Assembly (NCBI GenBank): GCA_902522225.1
Contig: CABYUS010000006.1
Coordinates: forward strand, 1 to 50,133
DNA: 50,133 bases
Origin: an uncultured Pelagibacteraceae bacterium
Lineage (GTDB): Bacteria; Pseudomonadota; Alphaproteobacteria; Pelagibacterales; Pelagibacteraceae
Direction: 5' to 3'
The notes under the pieces were generated by a model. The model was not told the origin of the DNA and did not search any database. It saw only the letters and a program-made list of their open reading frames with translations. A program made the position numbers and the translations under genes. Each line of letters begins with the position of its first letter. The first letter of the stretch is position 1. Below are positions 27,277 to 38,866 of the stretch, one piece after another.

Positions 27277-29088
27277 ATGTCTACTGAAATTGACAACATA
27301 AGAAATTTTGCAATTATTGCTCACATTGATCATGGTAAGTCAACTATAGCTGATAGAATAATTCATAGATGTGGTGGCCTAACAGATAGAGAAATGAAAG
27401 CTCAAGTATTAGACTCTATGGATATTGAAAGAGAAAGAGGCATCACAATCAAAGCTCAAACAGTAAAATTAAATTATAAATCTAAAGATGGGAAAAAATA
27501 TATTTTAAATATTATAGATACCCCGGGACATGTAGATTTTAGTTATGAAGTGAGTAGATCATTATATGCTTGTGAGGGTTCGATATTAATTGTAGATAGC
27601 ACACAAGGTGTTGAGGCTCAAACATTAGCAAATGTTTACCAGGCACTTGATATTAATCATGAAATTATTCCAGTATTAAATAAAATTGATTTACCTGCAT
27701 CAGACATAGATAGAACAAATAAACAGATTGAAGATGTAATTGGTATTGATACATCTAATGCAGTCACATGTTCAGGTAAAACTGGTGAAGGCATTGATGA
27801 TATTCTAGAGCAAATTATTAAAACTTTACCTGGACCAAAAGGTGAAAAAGATCAAAAATTAAAGTGTTTATTAGTTGATAGTTGGTATGACACTTATCTA
27901 GGCGTAGTCATTTTAGTAAGAGTAATAGATGGAAAAATAAAAAATAATATGAAAATTAAAATGATGTCTACTAATCAGGAGTACTTTGTCGAAAAAGTAG
28001 GTGTTTTTACTCCAAAACCAAAAGATATTGATGAACTTAATTCAGGAGAAATTGGATTTATAACAACTGGAATAAAAGTTTTATCAGAAACAAAGGTTGG
28101 AGATACAATTTGTGACGCCTCGAAACCATTAGAAGAAAGTCTTCCAGGCTTCAAGCCAAGTAAGCCAGTAGTTTTTTGTGGTTTATTTCCTGTTGATAGT
28201 TCTGAATATCAAAAGTTAAAAGATGGATTGGCCAAACTAAAATTAAATGATTCTAGTTTTTCTTATGAGCCTGAATCCTCTTCCGCCTTAGGACTGGGTT
28301 TTAGATGTGGTTTTTTGGGCTTATTACATTTAGAAATTGTTACAGAAAGACTTGAAAGAGAATTTGATATTAATTTGTTAACCACAACACCTGGGGTTGT
28401 ATATAAAATTCATATGAATAATGGTGATGTAAATGATTTGCAAAATCCATCAAGCTTGCCTGATCCTACCCTGATAAAATTTATTGAAGAACCATGGATC
28501 AAAGCTACAATTATTACCCCTGATCAATATTTAGGTTCAATAATAAAAATATGCCAAGACAAAAGAGGAATTCAAACAAATTTAAGTTACTCAGGAAACA
28601 GGGCTGTAATAAATTATGAATTACCATTAAATGAAGTGGTATTTGATTTTAATGATAGATTAAAATCAATGACAAGTGGATATGCAAGTTTTGATTATGA
28701 AATAATAGGTCATAGAGTGGGCAATTTAGTGAAAATGGGTATTTTAGTAAATACAGAACCGGTAGATGCTTTAGCTATGATGATCCATAAAGATTTTGCA
28801 CAAAAAACTGGACGGGAAGTTTGCGAAAAATTAAAAGATTTGATACCGAGACATAATTTTATGATACCGGTTCAGGCTGCAATTGGTGGGAAAATTATAG
28901 CCAGAGAGACAATAAAGGGTTTTAAAAAAGACGTATTAACAAAAATTCATGGTGGTGGTGCAGTTGATAGAAAAAGAAAATTATTAGAAAAACAAAAAAA
29001 GGGTAAAGCTAGGGCAAAACAATTTGGTAAAGTGGAGATTCCACAGGAAGCATTTATTGGCGTATTAAAAATATCTAAGGAGAAATAA
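27277..29088 (+). CDS. lepA: Elongation factor 4 (LepA GTPase)
   Basis: A 603-residue ribosome-dependent GTPase that acts on stalled or mistranslocated ribosomes. G1 is AHIDHGKST at residues 15-23, G3 is DTPGHVDF and G4 is NKIDLP; the domain order matches EF-G but with the LepA-specific C-terminal domain ([17 protein letters not shown] and the basic [22 protein letters not shown] end). It starts immediately after the pheT stop and is followed after 6 bases by a methyltransferase gene, whose Shine-Dalgarno (AAGGAG) lies in the lepA 3' end. Confidence 0.97.
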   Translation: MSTEIDNIRNFAIIAHIDHGKSTIADRIIHRCGGLTDREMKAQVLDSMDIERERGITIKAQTVKLNYKSKDGKKYILNIIDTPGHVDFSYEVSRSLYACEGSILIVDSTQGVEAQTLANVYQALDINHEIIPVLNKIDLPASDIDRTNKQIEDVIGIDTSNAVTCSGKTGEGIDDILEQIIKTLPGPKGEKDQKLKCLLVDSWYDTYLGVVILVRVIDGKIKNNMKIKMMSTNQEYFVEKVGVFTPKPKDIDELNSGEIGFITTGIKVLSETKVGDTICDASKPLEESLPGFKPSKPVVFCGLFPVDSSEYQKLKDGLAKLKLNDSSFSYEPESSSALGLGFRCGFLGLLHLEIVTERLEREFDINLLTTTPGVVYKIHMNNGDVNDLQNPSSLPDPTLIKFIEEPWIKATIITPDQYLGSIIKICQDKRGIQTNLSYSGNRAVINYELPLNEVVFDFNDRLKSMTSGYASFDYEIIGHRVGNLVKMGILVNTEPVDALAMMIHKDFAQKTGREVCEKLKDLIPRHNFMIPVQAAIGGKIIARETIKGFKKDVLTKIHGGGAVDRKRKLLEKQKKGKARAKQFGKVEIPQEAFIGVLKISKEK

Positions 29089-29094
29089 ATTTAT

Positions 29095-29787
29095 ATGTTT
29101 AAGAATAAATTTGAAGAAAATAGAAAATTAAATTTTTTAATTAATAAAATTTATCATTTAATTTTTAGTGAAAAATTTTCAAAAAAAATAAATTTTAATT
29201 TAGACAAAAAACATAGATTAGATTTAATTAAATACGCAATAATAAAAAATAACTACAAGAATTATTTAGAGATTGGCTGCCACAACAATGAAGTATTTGA
29301 TAAAATTGAAATAGAAAAAAAAATAGGTGTTGATCCAATAAGTGGAGGTAATTTTAGGGGCACAAGCGACCAATTTTTTGCGAAAAATAAGTTACAATTT
29401 GACTGTATTTTTATAGATGGGTTACATGAATATGATCAAGTTAAAAAAGATATTTTAAATTCAATTAAGATTTTAAATAAAAATGGAATTATAATTTTAC
29501 ATGATTGCTTGCCCTCAACTATAAATCATCAAAGGGTTCCGAGAACAAGGTATGTTTGGAATGGAGATGTTTGGAAAGCAATAGTAGAAGCAAGAACATG
29601 GCAAAATGTTAATACTTATACCGTATTATCAGATCAAGGACTTGGAGTAATTAAAAAAGAAAAAAATTCGAATATTTTAAATATTGGAAATTTATCTTTT
29701 AAAAAATTGAAGTATAAATTTTTTTACGAGAACTATTCTAAAATAATGCGCACAATGAGCTATGAGCAAATTTTAGAAATTATTTAG
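29095..29787 (+). CDS. Class I SAM-dependent methyltransferase
   Basis: A 230-residue soluble protein with a class I (Methyltransf_24-like) Rossmann fold. The SAM-binding motif YLEIGCHNNE is at residues 57-66, the acidic residue after strand 2 is D80 (GVDPISGG), and FDCIFIDGLHEYDQVKKD (102-119) marks strand 4 and the catalytic loop; GIIILHDCLPS follows as strand 5. Similar proteins modify surface glycans or act in polysaccharide loci, which fits the GT2 gene 29 bases downstream. Target unknown. Confidence 0.8.
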   Translation: MFKNKFEENRKLNFLINKIYHLIFSEKFSKKINFNLDKKHRLDLIKYAIIKNNYKNYLEIGCHNNEVFDKIEIEKKIGVDPISGGNFRGTSDQFFAKNKLQFDCIFIDGLHEYDQVKKDILNSIKILNKNGIIILHDCLPSTINHQRVPRTRYVWNGDVWKAIVEARTWQNVNTYTVLSDQGLGVIKKEKNSNILNIGNLSFKKLKYKFFYENYSKIMRTMSYEQILEII

Positions 29788-29816
29788 TATGAATATTAAA
29801 ATTTTAATTAGTTAAT

Positions 29817-30659
29817 TTGATTAGTTTAGAAAATATTACATTTGTTATTACAACTTTTAAAAGTAGTAGGACAATTTTTAATTGTCTGGACTCAATCCCA
29901 AGTAAAATTAATAAAATAATAATTGAAAATTCCCAAGATAAGAATTTAAAAATAGCTTTAGAGAATAAATATGAGAATTTAGAATGTTTTTTAATGCCAG
30001 AAAATTTTGGCTATGGCAAAGCAAATAATTTTGGTATTAAAAAAACTGAAACTGATTATGTTTTTATTTTAAATCCAGATACTATTCTTACACCAAATTT
30101 TTTAGATAATTTTTTAGATAAATTAAAGTCAGAAGATTTTTCTATAGCTGCACCTTTAGAAGAAAATGATATTTTTGATCATCTTTTTAAAGATAATGAA
30201 ATAGCTGACGTTGAACATGTTAAGGGATTTGCAATGCTATTAAATAAAAAGAATTTATTTAAAACTTTTTTTGATGAAAATTTTTTCTTATATTTGGAGG
30301 AGATAGATTTATGCAGAAATATCAAAGCTCACAATGGAAGAATAATTGTAGTAAATATTAAAATAAAACATGAGGGAGGAAATTCTCATGGTAATAGAGA
30401 TGATCTTGAAATGGAAAAATCAAGAAATTGGCATTGGATGTGGTCAAAATTTTACTATAAGAAAAAACATAATGGATATTTGATAGGTATAATAGTTACT
30501 TTTCCAAACTTTTTGAGCTCACTAATTAAATATTTATTTTACAGTTTTACTAAAAATAGTAAAAAAAAAATTGTTTATAAAATGAGATTTCAAGGTCTAT
30601 TAAATTCATATTTGTTAAAAAAATCATTCTACAGGCCAAATTTAGATAAAATTAGATAG
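29817..30659 (+). CDS. GT2-family glycosyltransferase
   Basis: A 280-residue GT-A fold transferase resembling rhamnosyltransferases. The N-terminal strand NITFVITTFKSSRTI, the nucleotide-sugar motif NPD at residues 86-88 (FILNPDTILTPN) and the acceptor helix FFLYLEEIDLCRNIK support family 2. The C-terminal part (225-245) is hydrophobic and may touch the membrane. The start is TTG at 29817; an ATG at 29789 is followed by an early stop, and no better start is seen. The 3' end overlaps the converging epimerase gene by 8 bases. Confidence 0.82.
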   Translation: MISLENITFVITTFKSSRTIFNCLDSIPSKINKIIIENSQDKNLKIALENKYENLECFLMPENFGYGKANNFGIKKTETDYVFILNPDTILTPNFLDNFLDKLKSEDFSIAAPLEENDIFDHLFKDNEIADVEHVKGFAMLLNKKNLFKTFFDENFFLYLEEIDLCRNIKAHNGRIIVVNIKIKHEGGNSHGNRDDLEMEKSRNWHWMWSKFYYKKKHNGYLIGIIVTFPNFLSSLIKYLFYSFTKNSKKKIVYKMRFQGLLNSYLLKKSFYRPNLDKIR

Positions 30660-31653
30660 TTTTTTTTGTCCATGTTTCAGGGGTAATTTCTGATTTAATT
30701 TCAATAGGTAAATTGTATATAAAGTTTTTTGTACCTTTACTTTTTATATAGTTTGTTGTGAGTTTAACAGCTTCTGTCAAAGAAGTTTTTGTTTTATAAT
30801 CAAGCAATTTTCTTGCTTTTTCTGATGAACAAGATGCTTCTTTTACTTCTAAAGGTCTTCCGGGAACGTGAATAGGATTACCATTGTAACCTGTTTCATT
30901 AGCTACTAACTTAGCAAGATTGTTTATAGTTATTGTTTCTTCGTCTGGTCCAATATTTATTATTTGTTTATTGATACTTTTGTCTAATGCTAGTTTTTCT
31001 AAGCAAAAGATTACATCATCAATATATGAAAAACATCTTGTTTGATTACCATCACCATAAATTATAGAAGCTTTATTTTGAAGATTTCTATTAATAAAAA
31101 TAGACATAACATTTCTAAAGGGATCATCGTATTTTTGATTTGGTCCAACTATATTATGAGGAACTGCAATATTATAATCCATAGAGTGTGTTTCACATAA
31201 TAATTTTAAACTTTCTTCAACTGCAACTTTCGCAATTCCATAAGGGTCTTCTGGTTTAGGAACCATATTTTCATGAAACGGAGATGTTTGATTACCATAT
31301 CTAGCCATTGAAGAACAAAAAACAAATCTTTTAACTTTGTTTACTATACTTGCTGTAATTACAGAAATGCTGGCTTGATAAATATTTTTTGTAATAAAAT
31401 TTGGTGAAAAAACCGATAACCCCTCATGAGCAGTAGCTGCACAATGGTAAACAACATCAATTTCTTTTAAATTTTTTGACATTTCCTCAAAGTTACAACA
31501 GTCAGTTTTATGAAAATTTATATTTTTTGGAAGATTTTCTAGATCTCCTTGTATCATACTATCATTTCCTGATATATCATGACCAAGATTAATTAACCTT
31601 TTAGCTAAATGACTACCTAAAAAACCTGCAATACCTGTTATATATATTTTCAT
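30652..31653 (-). CDS. NAD-dependent sugar epimerase/dehydratase
   Basis: A 333-residue extended short-chain dehydrogenase. The NAD motif [10 protein letters not shown] is at residues 6-15, the serine of the catalytic triad is in FCSSMARYG (112-120), and YxxxK is Y138 and K142 in [11 protein letters not shown]. It resembles UDP-glucose 4-epimerase-like enzymes acting on nucleotide sugars. Together with the GT2 and methyltransferase genes it points to glycan synthesis. The exact substrate cannot be fixed. It starts 51 bases before the tRNA-Ser gene, which is transcribed the other way. Confidence 0.85.
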   Translation of the reverse strand: MKIYITGIAGFLGSHLAKRLINLGHDISGNDSMIQGDLENLPKNINFHKTDCCNFEEMSKNLKEIDVVYHCAATAHEGLSVFSPNFITKNIYQASISVITASIVNKVKRFVFCSSMARYGNQTSPFHENMVPKPEDPYGIAKVAVEESLKLLCETHSMDYNIAVPHNIVGPNQKYDDPFRNVMSIFINRNLQNKASIIYGDGNQTRCFSYIDDVIFCLEKLALDKSINKQIINIGPDEETITINNLAKLVANETGYNGNPIHVPGRPLEVKEASCSSEKARKLLDYKTKTSLTEAVKLTTNYIKSKGTKNFIYNLPIEIKSEITPETWTKKTI

Positions 31654-31704
31654 TTACTTTGATTGATTATATAAAAAAAATATAAATAAAAAGCAATTAA
31701 ATTT

Positions 31705-31794
31705 GGAGAGGTGGCCGAGTGGTTGAAGGCGCACGCTTGGAAAGCGTGTATACGGTTTACCGTATCGAGGGTTCGAATCCCTCTCTCTCCGCCA
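31705..31794 (+). tRNA. tRNA-Ser (anticodon GGA)
   Basis: A 90-base class II tRNA with acceptor GGAGAGG against TCTCTCC, discriminator G and encoded CCA. The anticodon stem CACGC/GCGTG encloses TTGGAAA, giving GGA for UCC/UCU serine codons, and a long variable arm (TACGGTTTACCGTA) is clear. T-loop GTTCGAATC is present. A T8 tract at 31811-31818 after an A7-CCC stem could end its transcript. Confidence 0.97.
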
Positions 31795-31833
31795 TGACTT
31801 AAAAAAACCCTTTTTTTTGATAAAAAGGAAAAG

Positions 31834-31849
31834 TACAAAATTTTTTGTA
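31834..31849. repeat. Perfect inverted repeat upstream of gyrB
   Basis: TACAAAA, two T, then TTTTGTA: a 7-bp perfect inverted repeat between tRNA-Ser and gyrB. It is AT-only apart from the C-G pair, so as RNA it would be weak. It is the first of three inverted repeats in this gap. Confidence 0.4.
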
Positions 31850-31852
31850 AAT

Positions 31853-31891
31853 ACATCAAATTACTTAACAATATCAATATTAATTTGATGT
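31853..31891. repeat. 11-bp perfect inverted repeat upstream of gyrB
   Basis: ACATCAAATTA at 31853-31863 and its exact reverse complement TAATTTGATGT at 31881-31891, with a 17-base spacer, lie about 70 bases before the gyrB start. The left arm also overlaps an alternative pairing, AAATTACT (31858-31865) with AGTAATTT (31897-31904), so two mutually exclusive hairpins or an operator are possible. Confidence 0.6.
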
Positions 31892-31927
31892 CACTTAGTA
31901 ATTTAATTTTATTTAATTTTTTAAAAA

Positions 31928-31936
31928 TGATATGAT
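31928..31936 (+). promoter_or_regulatory. Extended -10 promoter of gyrB
   Basis: TGATATGAT fits TGnTATAAT with one mismatch; a -35 box is not clear. The predicted start point is near 31943, about 16 bases before the ATG at 31959. The inverted repeats at 31853-31904 end about 24 bases upstream of the TG, where a repressor or supercoil-sensitive element could act. Confidence 0.45.
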
Positions 31937-31958
31937 TATTTTTTCCAAAAAAAAATAA

Positions 31959-34016
<2,058 letters not shown>

Positions 34017-34019
34017 ATA

Positions 34020-35291
34020 ATGAATTTTTTTGAAGACAATAAATATTATTCACTATATAAACCCACATACGTAAACTTAAGATGGATTGCCATATTGGGT
34101 CAATTAATTACAGTTTATGTAGTCTATTTTTATTTTGAATTTAAGTTTAATTTTTTTTTATCTAATATTGCCATTTTAGTTGGTGTATTTTCAAACTTAT
34201 ATTTATTATTATTTTACAAAGAGACTTATTTATCAAATAAATTATCTTTTTTAATATTAAATATGGATATTTACCAGTTAGGATTTTTGTTATTCCTTAC
34301 AGGCGGCGTATCAAATCCTTTTGTTATTTTTTTAATATTACCATGTGTTTTTTCTTCTAGTAACCTAGATATAAAGACTAATTTTTTATTAGTTTCTGAG
34401 ACAGTGCTATTAATAGTTTTTCTCACTTTTTTTCATTTTGATTTACCATGGCCTTTAAGTGAGAGTTTCTTGGTAAGTGATTATTATTATTATTCAATAC
34501 CTTTTTCTTTATTTGTTGCTTTAATTTTTTTGAATTATTTTGGACTGAAATTTGGAGCAGAAGCTCGAATAAGAAAAGAAGCTTTAAATAAAATGGAGGA
34601 GATTATGGCTAAAGAGCACGAGTTACTATCTCTTGGAGGACAAGCCGCTGCCGCTGCACATTCTTTTGGTACGCCATTTTCAACAATTAAAATAATTGCT
34701 CAGGATTTACTGGAGCAATTTAAAGATGATATAAATATAAAAAAAGATTTAGAATTACTAGTTAGTCAAATTGAAAGGTGTAATCAAATTTTAAAGAAAC
34801 TAACTTTAGACCCTATTACTAAAGATGATTTTATAACTAGAAATATAACAATTGAAACTTCTATTATTGAAATAATTAAGTCTTTTGAAGAAATTTCTCA
34901 AAAAGTTTTTTCATTTAATTTTGATAAAGATGCTTATCAAGAAAAGATAAATAATTCTATCGAGATAATATATGGTTTAAGAAACTTTATAGGAAATGCT
35001 AATAAATATTCAGAAAAAAGTGTTTATATTACCCTTGTGGGAGATATCAATTTCACAAAAGTATTAATTGAAGACGATGGAAAAGGCTTCTCAAAGGAAA
35101 TACTGAACAAAATTGGCCAACCCTATTTAAAAAATATTGATCAGGATAAACCAGGTCTTGGTCTAGGTATATTTATTGGCAAAACGCTTTTAGAAAAAAA
35201 TTATGCAAATTTAAAATTTGAAAATTCGAAGAAATATGGTGGTGCAAAAATTCAAATAGTATGGAAAAATTCTGATCTTAAAAAAATTTAA
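34020..35291 (+). CDS. regB: RegB/PrrB-type redox sensor histidine kinase
   Basis: A 423-residue membrane histidine kinase of the RegB/PrrB/ActS family, which in relatives senses quinone redox state. About six hydrophobic helices fill residues 20-185. The family hallmark GGxxNPF is at 95-101 (GGVSNPF). The phosphoacceptor is H214 in [15 protein letters not shown], close to the family's AAAAAHELGTPLxTI. C254 in [13 protein letters not shown] matches the redox-active cysteine of RegB. The ATPase domain has [15 protein letters not shown] and [10 protein letters not shown]. It starts 3 bases after gyrB, so likely is cotranscribed. No response regulator lies beside it; the neighbour is a converging cobT whose stop shares TTAA. 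Confidence 0.88.
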   Translation: MNFFEDNKYYSLYKPTYVNLRWIAILGQLITVYVVYFYFEFKFNFFLSNIAILVGVFSNLYLLLFYKETYLSNKLSFLILNMDIYQLGFLLFLTGGVSNPFVIFLILPCVFSSSNLDIKTNFLLVSETVLLIVFLTFFHFDLPWPLSESFLVSDYYYYSIPFSLFVALIFLNYFGLKFGAEARIRKEALNKMEEIMAKEHELLSLGGQAAAAAHSFGTPFSTIKIIAQDLLEQFKDDINIKKDLELLVSQIERCNQILKKLTLDPITKDDFITRNITIETSIIEIIKSFEEISQKVFSFNFDKDAYQEKINNSIEIIYGLRNFIGNANKYSEKSVYITLVGDINFTKVLIEDDGKGFSKEILNKIGQPYLKNIDQDKPGLGLGIFIGKTLLEKNYANLKFENSKKYGGAKIQIVWKNSDLKKI

Positions 35292-37081
35292 TTTAATTTT
35301 TTACTTTTAAATAAATCACTTAATTCTCTAATCATTACATCACCTAATTCTTGAACATCTGATATTTTAATTGCTTTATTATAATATCTTGACACATCAT
35401 GACCAATACCTATAGCGAGAACTTCAATTTCACTTTTATCTTCAATAAACTTGACAATCTTTTTAAGATGCTTTTCCAAGTAATCACCTGAATTTACAGA
35501 TAAGGTAGAATCATCAACTGGAGCTCCATCAGATATAACCATTAATATTTTTCTTTCCTCTCTTCTCTTTTTTAATCTATTAAAAGCCCACGAGATTGCC
35601 TCACCATCAATATTTTCTTTTAACAAGCCTTCTTTCAACATTAGGCCAAGATTTACTTTTGATTGTCTCCAAGGCGTGTCAGCATTTTTATATATAATAT
35701 GTCTTAAATCATTAAGTCTTCCTGGATTTTTTGGTTTTTTGTTTGAGTTCCAATACTCTCTACTTTGACCACCTTTCCAATTTTTGGTTGTAAAACCTAG
35801 TATTTCTACTTTTACAGAACAACGCTCAAGCGTTCTTGATAATATATCAGCACATAAAGCCGCTATTGTAATAGGCCTTCCTCTCATTGAACCAGAATTA
35901 TCAATTAAAAGTGAGACTACAGTATCTTTAAAATCTTGATCTTTTTCTTTCTTAAATGATAAAGAATTATAAGGATCAATTATTACTCTAGTTAGTTTCG
36001 CACTATCAAGTAAGCCTTCCTCTAGATCAAACTCCCAAGATCTATTTTGTTTAGCAAGAAGTTCTCTTTGAAGCTTGTTTGCAAGTTTAGTAATTATATC
36101 CTGAAAACTTATTAATTGTTGATCTAAATTTTTCCTCAACTTTTTTATTTCTTCACTAGACTCTAATTTATCTGCTCTTTCAGTTTGATCATATTTTTCA
36201 GTAAAGATTTTGTAATCTTTATTAATAGAGTCTAATGATATTTTCTGATTTACCTGTTCTAAGTTTTGCTCGCTTCCTTCAGATTCCATTGAACTCTCAT
36301 CCATTCTGAACTCATTAACATCAAAATTTTCATCTATAGATATTTGATCTTGTTCATTTTGTGACTCAGTTTGTTTATCAGTTTCATCATTATTTTTGTT
36401 GTTATTTTCATTATTCTCATCATTTTCTTTAGTTTCGTTATCTTGTGTATCATCAGTGTTATCAAGCAGATTCATTGACTCAATAATTTTGGAAAATTTT
36501 CTGTTATATATTTCTTGGTTTTCAATATTTTTATAAAAAAAATCAATATGATCTGATATACACTTATCAAAATCCTTTTCCCAATAACTTAAAACTTTAT
36601 TAGAATAATTATTCATATCACTTTTAAAAAATTTCTTTAACATATAGAACTCAAATGCTTGCTCAACATTCGTATCTTCACGATTTTTTATTTCATTGTC
36701 TTTATCTTTATTAATATTAATATTTATCTGATAATTGTCCTTAAAATTTTTTTCAATTCCTTTGAGCATTTTAGAGCCAACAATTTCATATCTTATTTTT
36801 TCAGATATTTTATAAAGTGATTTATAAATTGTATTTTGAGGTAAATTTTTTTCATAAATAGAATTGTTAGAAAATTTTTTTTCTAATGCTGCAGAGTCCA
36901 TATCTGCTCTTGATCTTATAAAATCATTTTTATTATTAAGATCTTCTATTTTAATGATGTCAAAGTTATTTAGAGTATTTTTTTCATTCTTTTTTTCAAC
37001 AAATAGATCATCAGATATTACTTTTGCTGTTGATATTAATGCCTGTTTAAATTTTTCTTTAAGGCTGTCTTCTCTATTCAT
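35288..37081 (-). CDS. cobT: CobT-like VWA-domain protein
   Basis: A 597-residue protein related to the CobT subunit of aerobic cobaltochelatase. The N-terminal CobT domain (about 1-200) is followed by an acidic, Asn/Glu/Asp-rich linker (about 205-290) and a coiled segment, then a von Willebrand A domain with MIDAS DNSGS at 394-398 and the CobT-specific [28 protein letters not shown] supplies the distal metal-binding Asp. It starts immediately after cobS. Because no cobalamin pathway or CobN gene is here, and SAR11 are generally thought not to make B12 de novo, I infer a metal-chelatase-like or AAA/VWA chaperone role rather than B12 synthesis. Confidence 0.88.
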   Translation of the reverse strand: MNREDSLKEKFKQALISTAKVISDDLFVEKKNEKNTLNNFDIIKIEDLNNKNDFIRSRADMDSAALEKKFSNNSIYEKNLPQNTIYKSLYKISEKIRYEIVGSKMLKGIEKNFKDNYQINININKDKDNEIKNREDTNVEQAFEFYMLKKFFKSDMNNYSNKVLSYWEKDFDKCISDHIDFFYKNIENQEIYNRKFSKIIESMNLLDNTDDTQDNETKENDENNENNNKNNDETDKQTESQNEQDQISIDENFDVNEFRMDESSMESEGSEQNLEQVNQKISLDSINKDYKIFTEKYDQTERADKLESSEEIKKLRKNLDQQLISFQDIITKLANKLQRELLAKQNRSWEFDLEEGLLDSAKLTRVIIDPYNSLSFKKEKDQDFKDTVVSLLIDNSGSMRGRPITIAALCADILSRTLERCSVKVEILGFTTKNWKGGQSREYWNSNKKPKNPGRLNDLRHIIYKNADTPWRQSKVNLGLMLKEGLLKENIDGEAISWAFNRLKKRREERKILMVISDGAPVDDSTLSVNSGDYLEKHLKKIVKFIEDKSEIEVLAIGIGHDVSRYYNKAIKISDVQELGDVMIRELSDLFKSKKLN

Positions 37082-38056
37082 TTATATTTGAATGTTAACT
37101 AAAGATTCTGGCAAATCTTCACCAAAACATCTTTGATAATATTCAGCAATAATATTTTTTTCCGAATCGTCACATTTATTTAAAAATGTTACTCTAAATG
37201 AGTAGCCATCATCTTTAAATATTTGAGAGTTTTCAGCCCAGTGTAAAACTGTCCTTGGACTCATTACTGTAGATATATCTCCAGATATAAAACCTTTTCT
37301 CGTTAAAGAAGCAACTTTAATCATGTTCGCAACTTTATCTTTACCTTTATGATTATTCAAATTTTTATTTTTGGCTAATATAATCTCCATTTCCTTTTCT
37401 AAACTTAAATAATTAAGTGTTGTAACTATATTCCATCTGTCCATTTGGCCCTGATTTATTTGCTGGGTGCCATGATATAGACCTGTAGTGTCGCCCAGAC
37501 CTACTGTATTTGTAGTAGCAAATAATCTAAAATATTTATTTTGTTTAATTACCTTATTTTTATCTAACAAAGTAAAGCTACCTTCTGCCTCTAGCACTCT
37601 TTGTATTACAAACATTACATCTGGTCTTCCTGCATCATATTCATCAAATACTAACGCAACTGGATTTTGTATTGACCATGGCAAGATTCCTTCTTTAAAT
37701 TCTGTAACTTGTTTATTGTCTTTTAATACAATCGAGTCTTTTCCAATTAAATCTATTCTACTAACATGGCTATCTAGATTTACACGAATACAGGGCCAGT
37801 TAAGTCTTGCAGCAATCTGTTCTATGTGTGTGGATTTTCCAGTACCATGATAGCCTTGCACAAGCACTCTTTTATTAAAAAGAAAACCTGAGAGAATTGC
37901 TAATGTTGTATCTCTATCAAATTTATATGTTTTATCAATTTCTGGAACGTACTCATTTTTTTGTGAGAATGCATCAATCTCTAAATCTGACTCAATCCCA
38001 AAAATTTGCTTTGTGTTTACTTTAATATCAGGTTTTATATTTAAATTTAAAGTCAA
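37082..38056 (-). CDS. cobS: CobS-like AAA+ ATPase
   Basis: A 324-residue MoxR-type AAA+ ATPase of the CobS family. Walker A GYHGTGKST is at residues 68-76, Walker B VALVFDEYDAGRPD at 133-146 (D138, E139), and the sensor 1 segment FRLFATTNTVGLGDTTGLYHG follows. The start overlaps the J-domain gene by 4 bases, and cobT begins one base after its stop, so the three are a coupled operon. CobS and CobT form a two-tiered complex in relatives; the client here is unknown. Confidence 0.92.
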   Translation of the reverse strand: MTLNLNIKPDIKVNTKQIFGIESDLEIDAFSQKNEYVPEIDKTYKFDRDTTLAILSGFLFNKRVLVQGYHGTGKSTHIEQIAARLNWPCIRVNLDSHVSRIDLIGKDSIVLKDNKQVTEFKEGILPWSIQNPVALVFDEYDAGRPDVMFVIQRVLEAEGSFTLLDKNKVIKQNKYFRLFATTNTVGLGDTTGLYHGTQQINQGQMDRWNIVTTLNYLSLEKEMEIILAKNKNLNNHKGKDKVANMIKVASLTRKGFISGDISTVMSPRTVLHWAENSQIFKDDGYSFRVTFLNKCDDSEKNIIAEYYQRCFGEDLPESLVNIQI

Positions 38057-38571
38057 TTTTTACCTCTATAAGTTTTTTTTAATTGTGTATAAGCCAAAGT
38101 TATAAGTTTAAGTTTTTCTTCATTAATTTTATCACCAGCATTAATATCAGGGTGAAATATTTTGACAAGTTTTTTGAATTTAATCTTAATTTCTGCCCAT
38201 TTTAATCCAACTGGCACACCTAATACTTCGAATGATTTAATATCATTATGATCAAATATAAGTTTTTCTCTCTTATAACCGTCCATTTTTTGATTAATTT
38301 CAATTTTATCATTTAGGGCATTTTGCCACAAAACCTTAAAAAAATTATCTGATGAAGAAAAACTTTGAGTCGGCTTGTGCCATGTCATATCAGACTTTAA
38401 AAAATTAAAAACTTCTTCCTCATTCATGCCTGAAAAATAATTCCAATTTTTGTTAAATTCCTTAATATGCTTAATACAAAGTAATCTGTGATCTTTACTA
38501 TTATCTTTCTCTTTTGGAGCTTTATATTCTCCTAATTCTGTACAATTATTCCATTCACAAATATTTTTCAT
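38053..38571 (-). CDS. J-domain protein with N-terminal Cys-rich motif
   Basis: A DnaJ-like co-chaperone of 172 residues if started at the ATG at 38571 (MKNICEWNNC); a start at 38592 adds seven residues. The J-domain is at the C-terminus, with HPD at about 140-142 in VKIFHPDINAGD. The N-terminus has Cys5, Cys10, Cys32 and His35 (CEW..C, then LLCIKH) followed by EFNKNWNYFSGM, a conserved-looking module that could bind zinc. Upstream of cobS in the same operon, it probably presents clients to Hsp70 or to CobST. bolA diverges from it with only about 22 bases between starts. Confidence 0.85.
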   Translation of the reverse strand: MKNICEWNNCTELGEYKAPKEKDNSKDHRLLCIKHIKEFNKNWNYFSGMNEEEVFNFLKSDMTWHKPTQSFSSSDNFFKVLWQNALNDKIEINQKMDGYKREKLIFDHNDIKSFEVLGVPVGLKWAEIKIKFKKLVKIFHPDINAGDKINEEKLKLITLAYTQLKKTYRGKN

Positions 38572-38593
38572 AAAGTATATTATTAATAACATT

Positions 38594-38866
38594 ATGAAAA
38601 TTAATCAATTAGTCATATTAGTTGAAAAAAAAATAAAAGAAGCAGTAAATTTAGAACATATATTTATAGAAGATAAAAGTTTTTTACACAAAAATCATTC
38701 AGGTAATAATAAAGATAAGTATCATTTAAAGATAACAATTAAGTCTCAAAAATTAAAATCTTTTAGTAAAATTGAAGCAAATAAAATTGTATATAAATCT
38801 ATTTCAAGAGAATTAAAAATATATATTCACTCGATTCAACTACTTATAAATCAACAGATCCCTTAA
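38594..38866 (+). CDS. bolA: BolA-family protein
   Basis: A 90-residue BolA/IbaG-like protein. The fold markers IEDKSFLHKNHSG, YHLKITIKSQKLKSFSKIEANKIV (in pieces) and the terminal IYIHSIQLL are typical; the usual RHR of the central helix is replaced by IEANK. BolA proteins bind [2Fe-2S] clusters together with monothiol glutaredoxins. It is divergent from the J-domain gene, as in other alphaproteobacteria, and its 3' end overlaps aroB by 27 bases. Confidence 0.85.
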   Translation: MKINQLVILVEKKIKEAVNLEHIFIEDKSFLHKNHSGNNKDKYHLKITIKSQKLKSFSKIEANKIVYKSISRELKIYIHSIQLLINQQIP

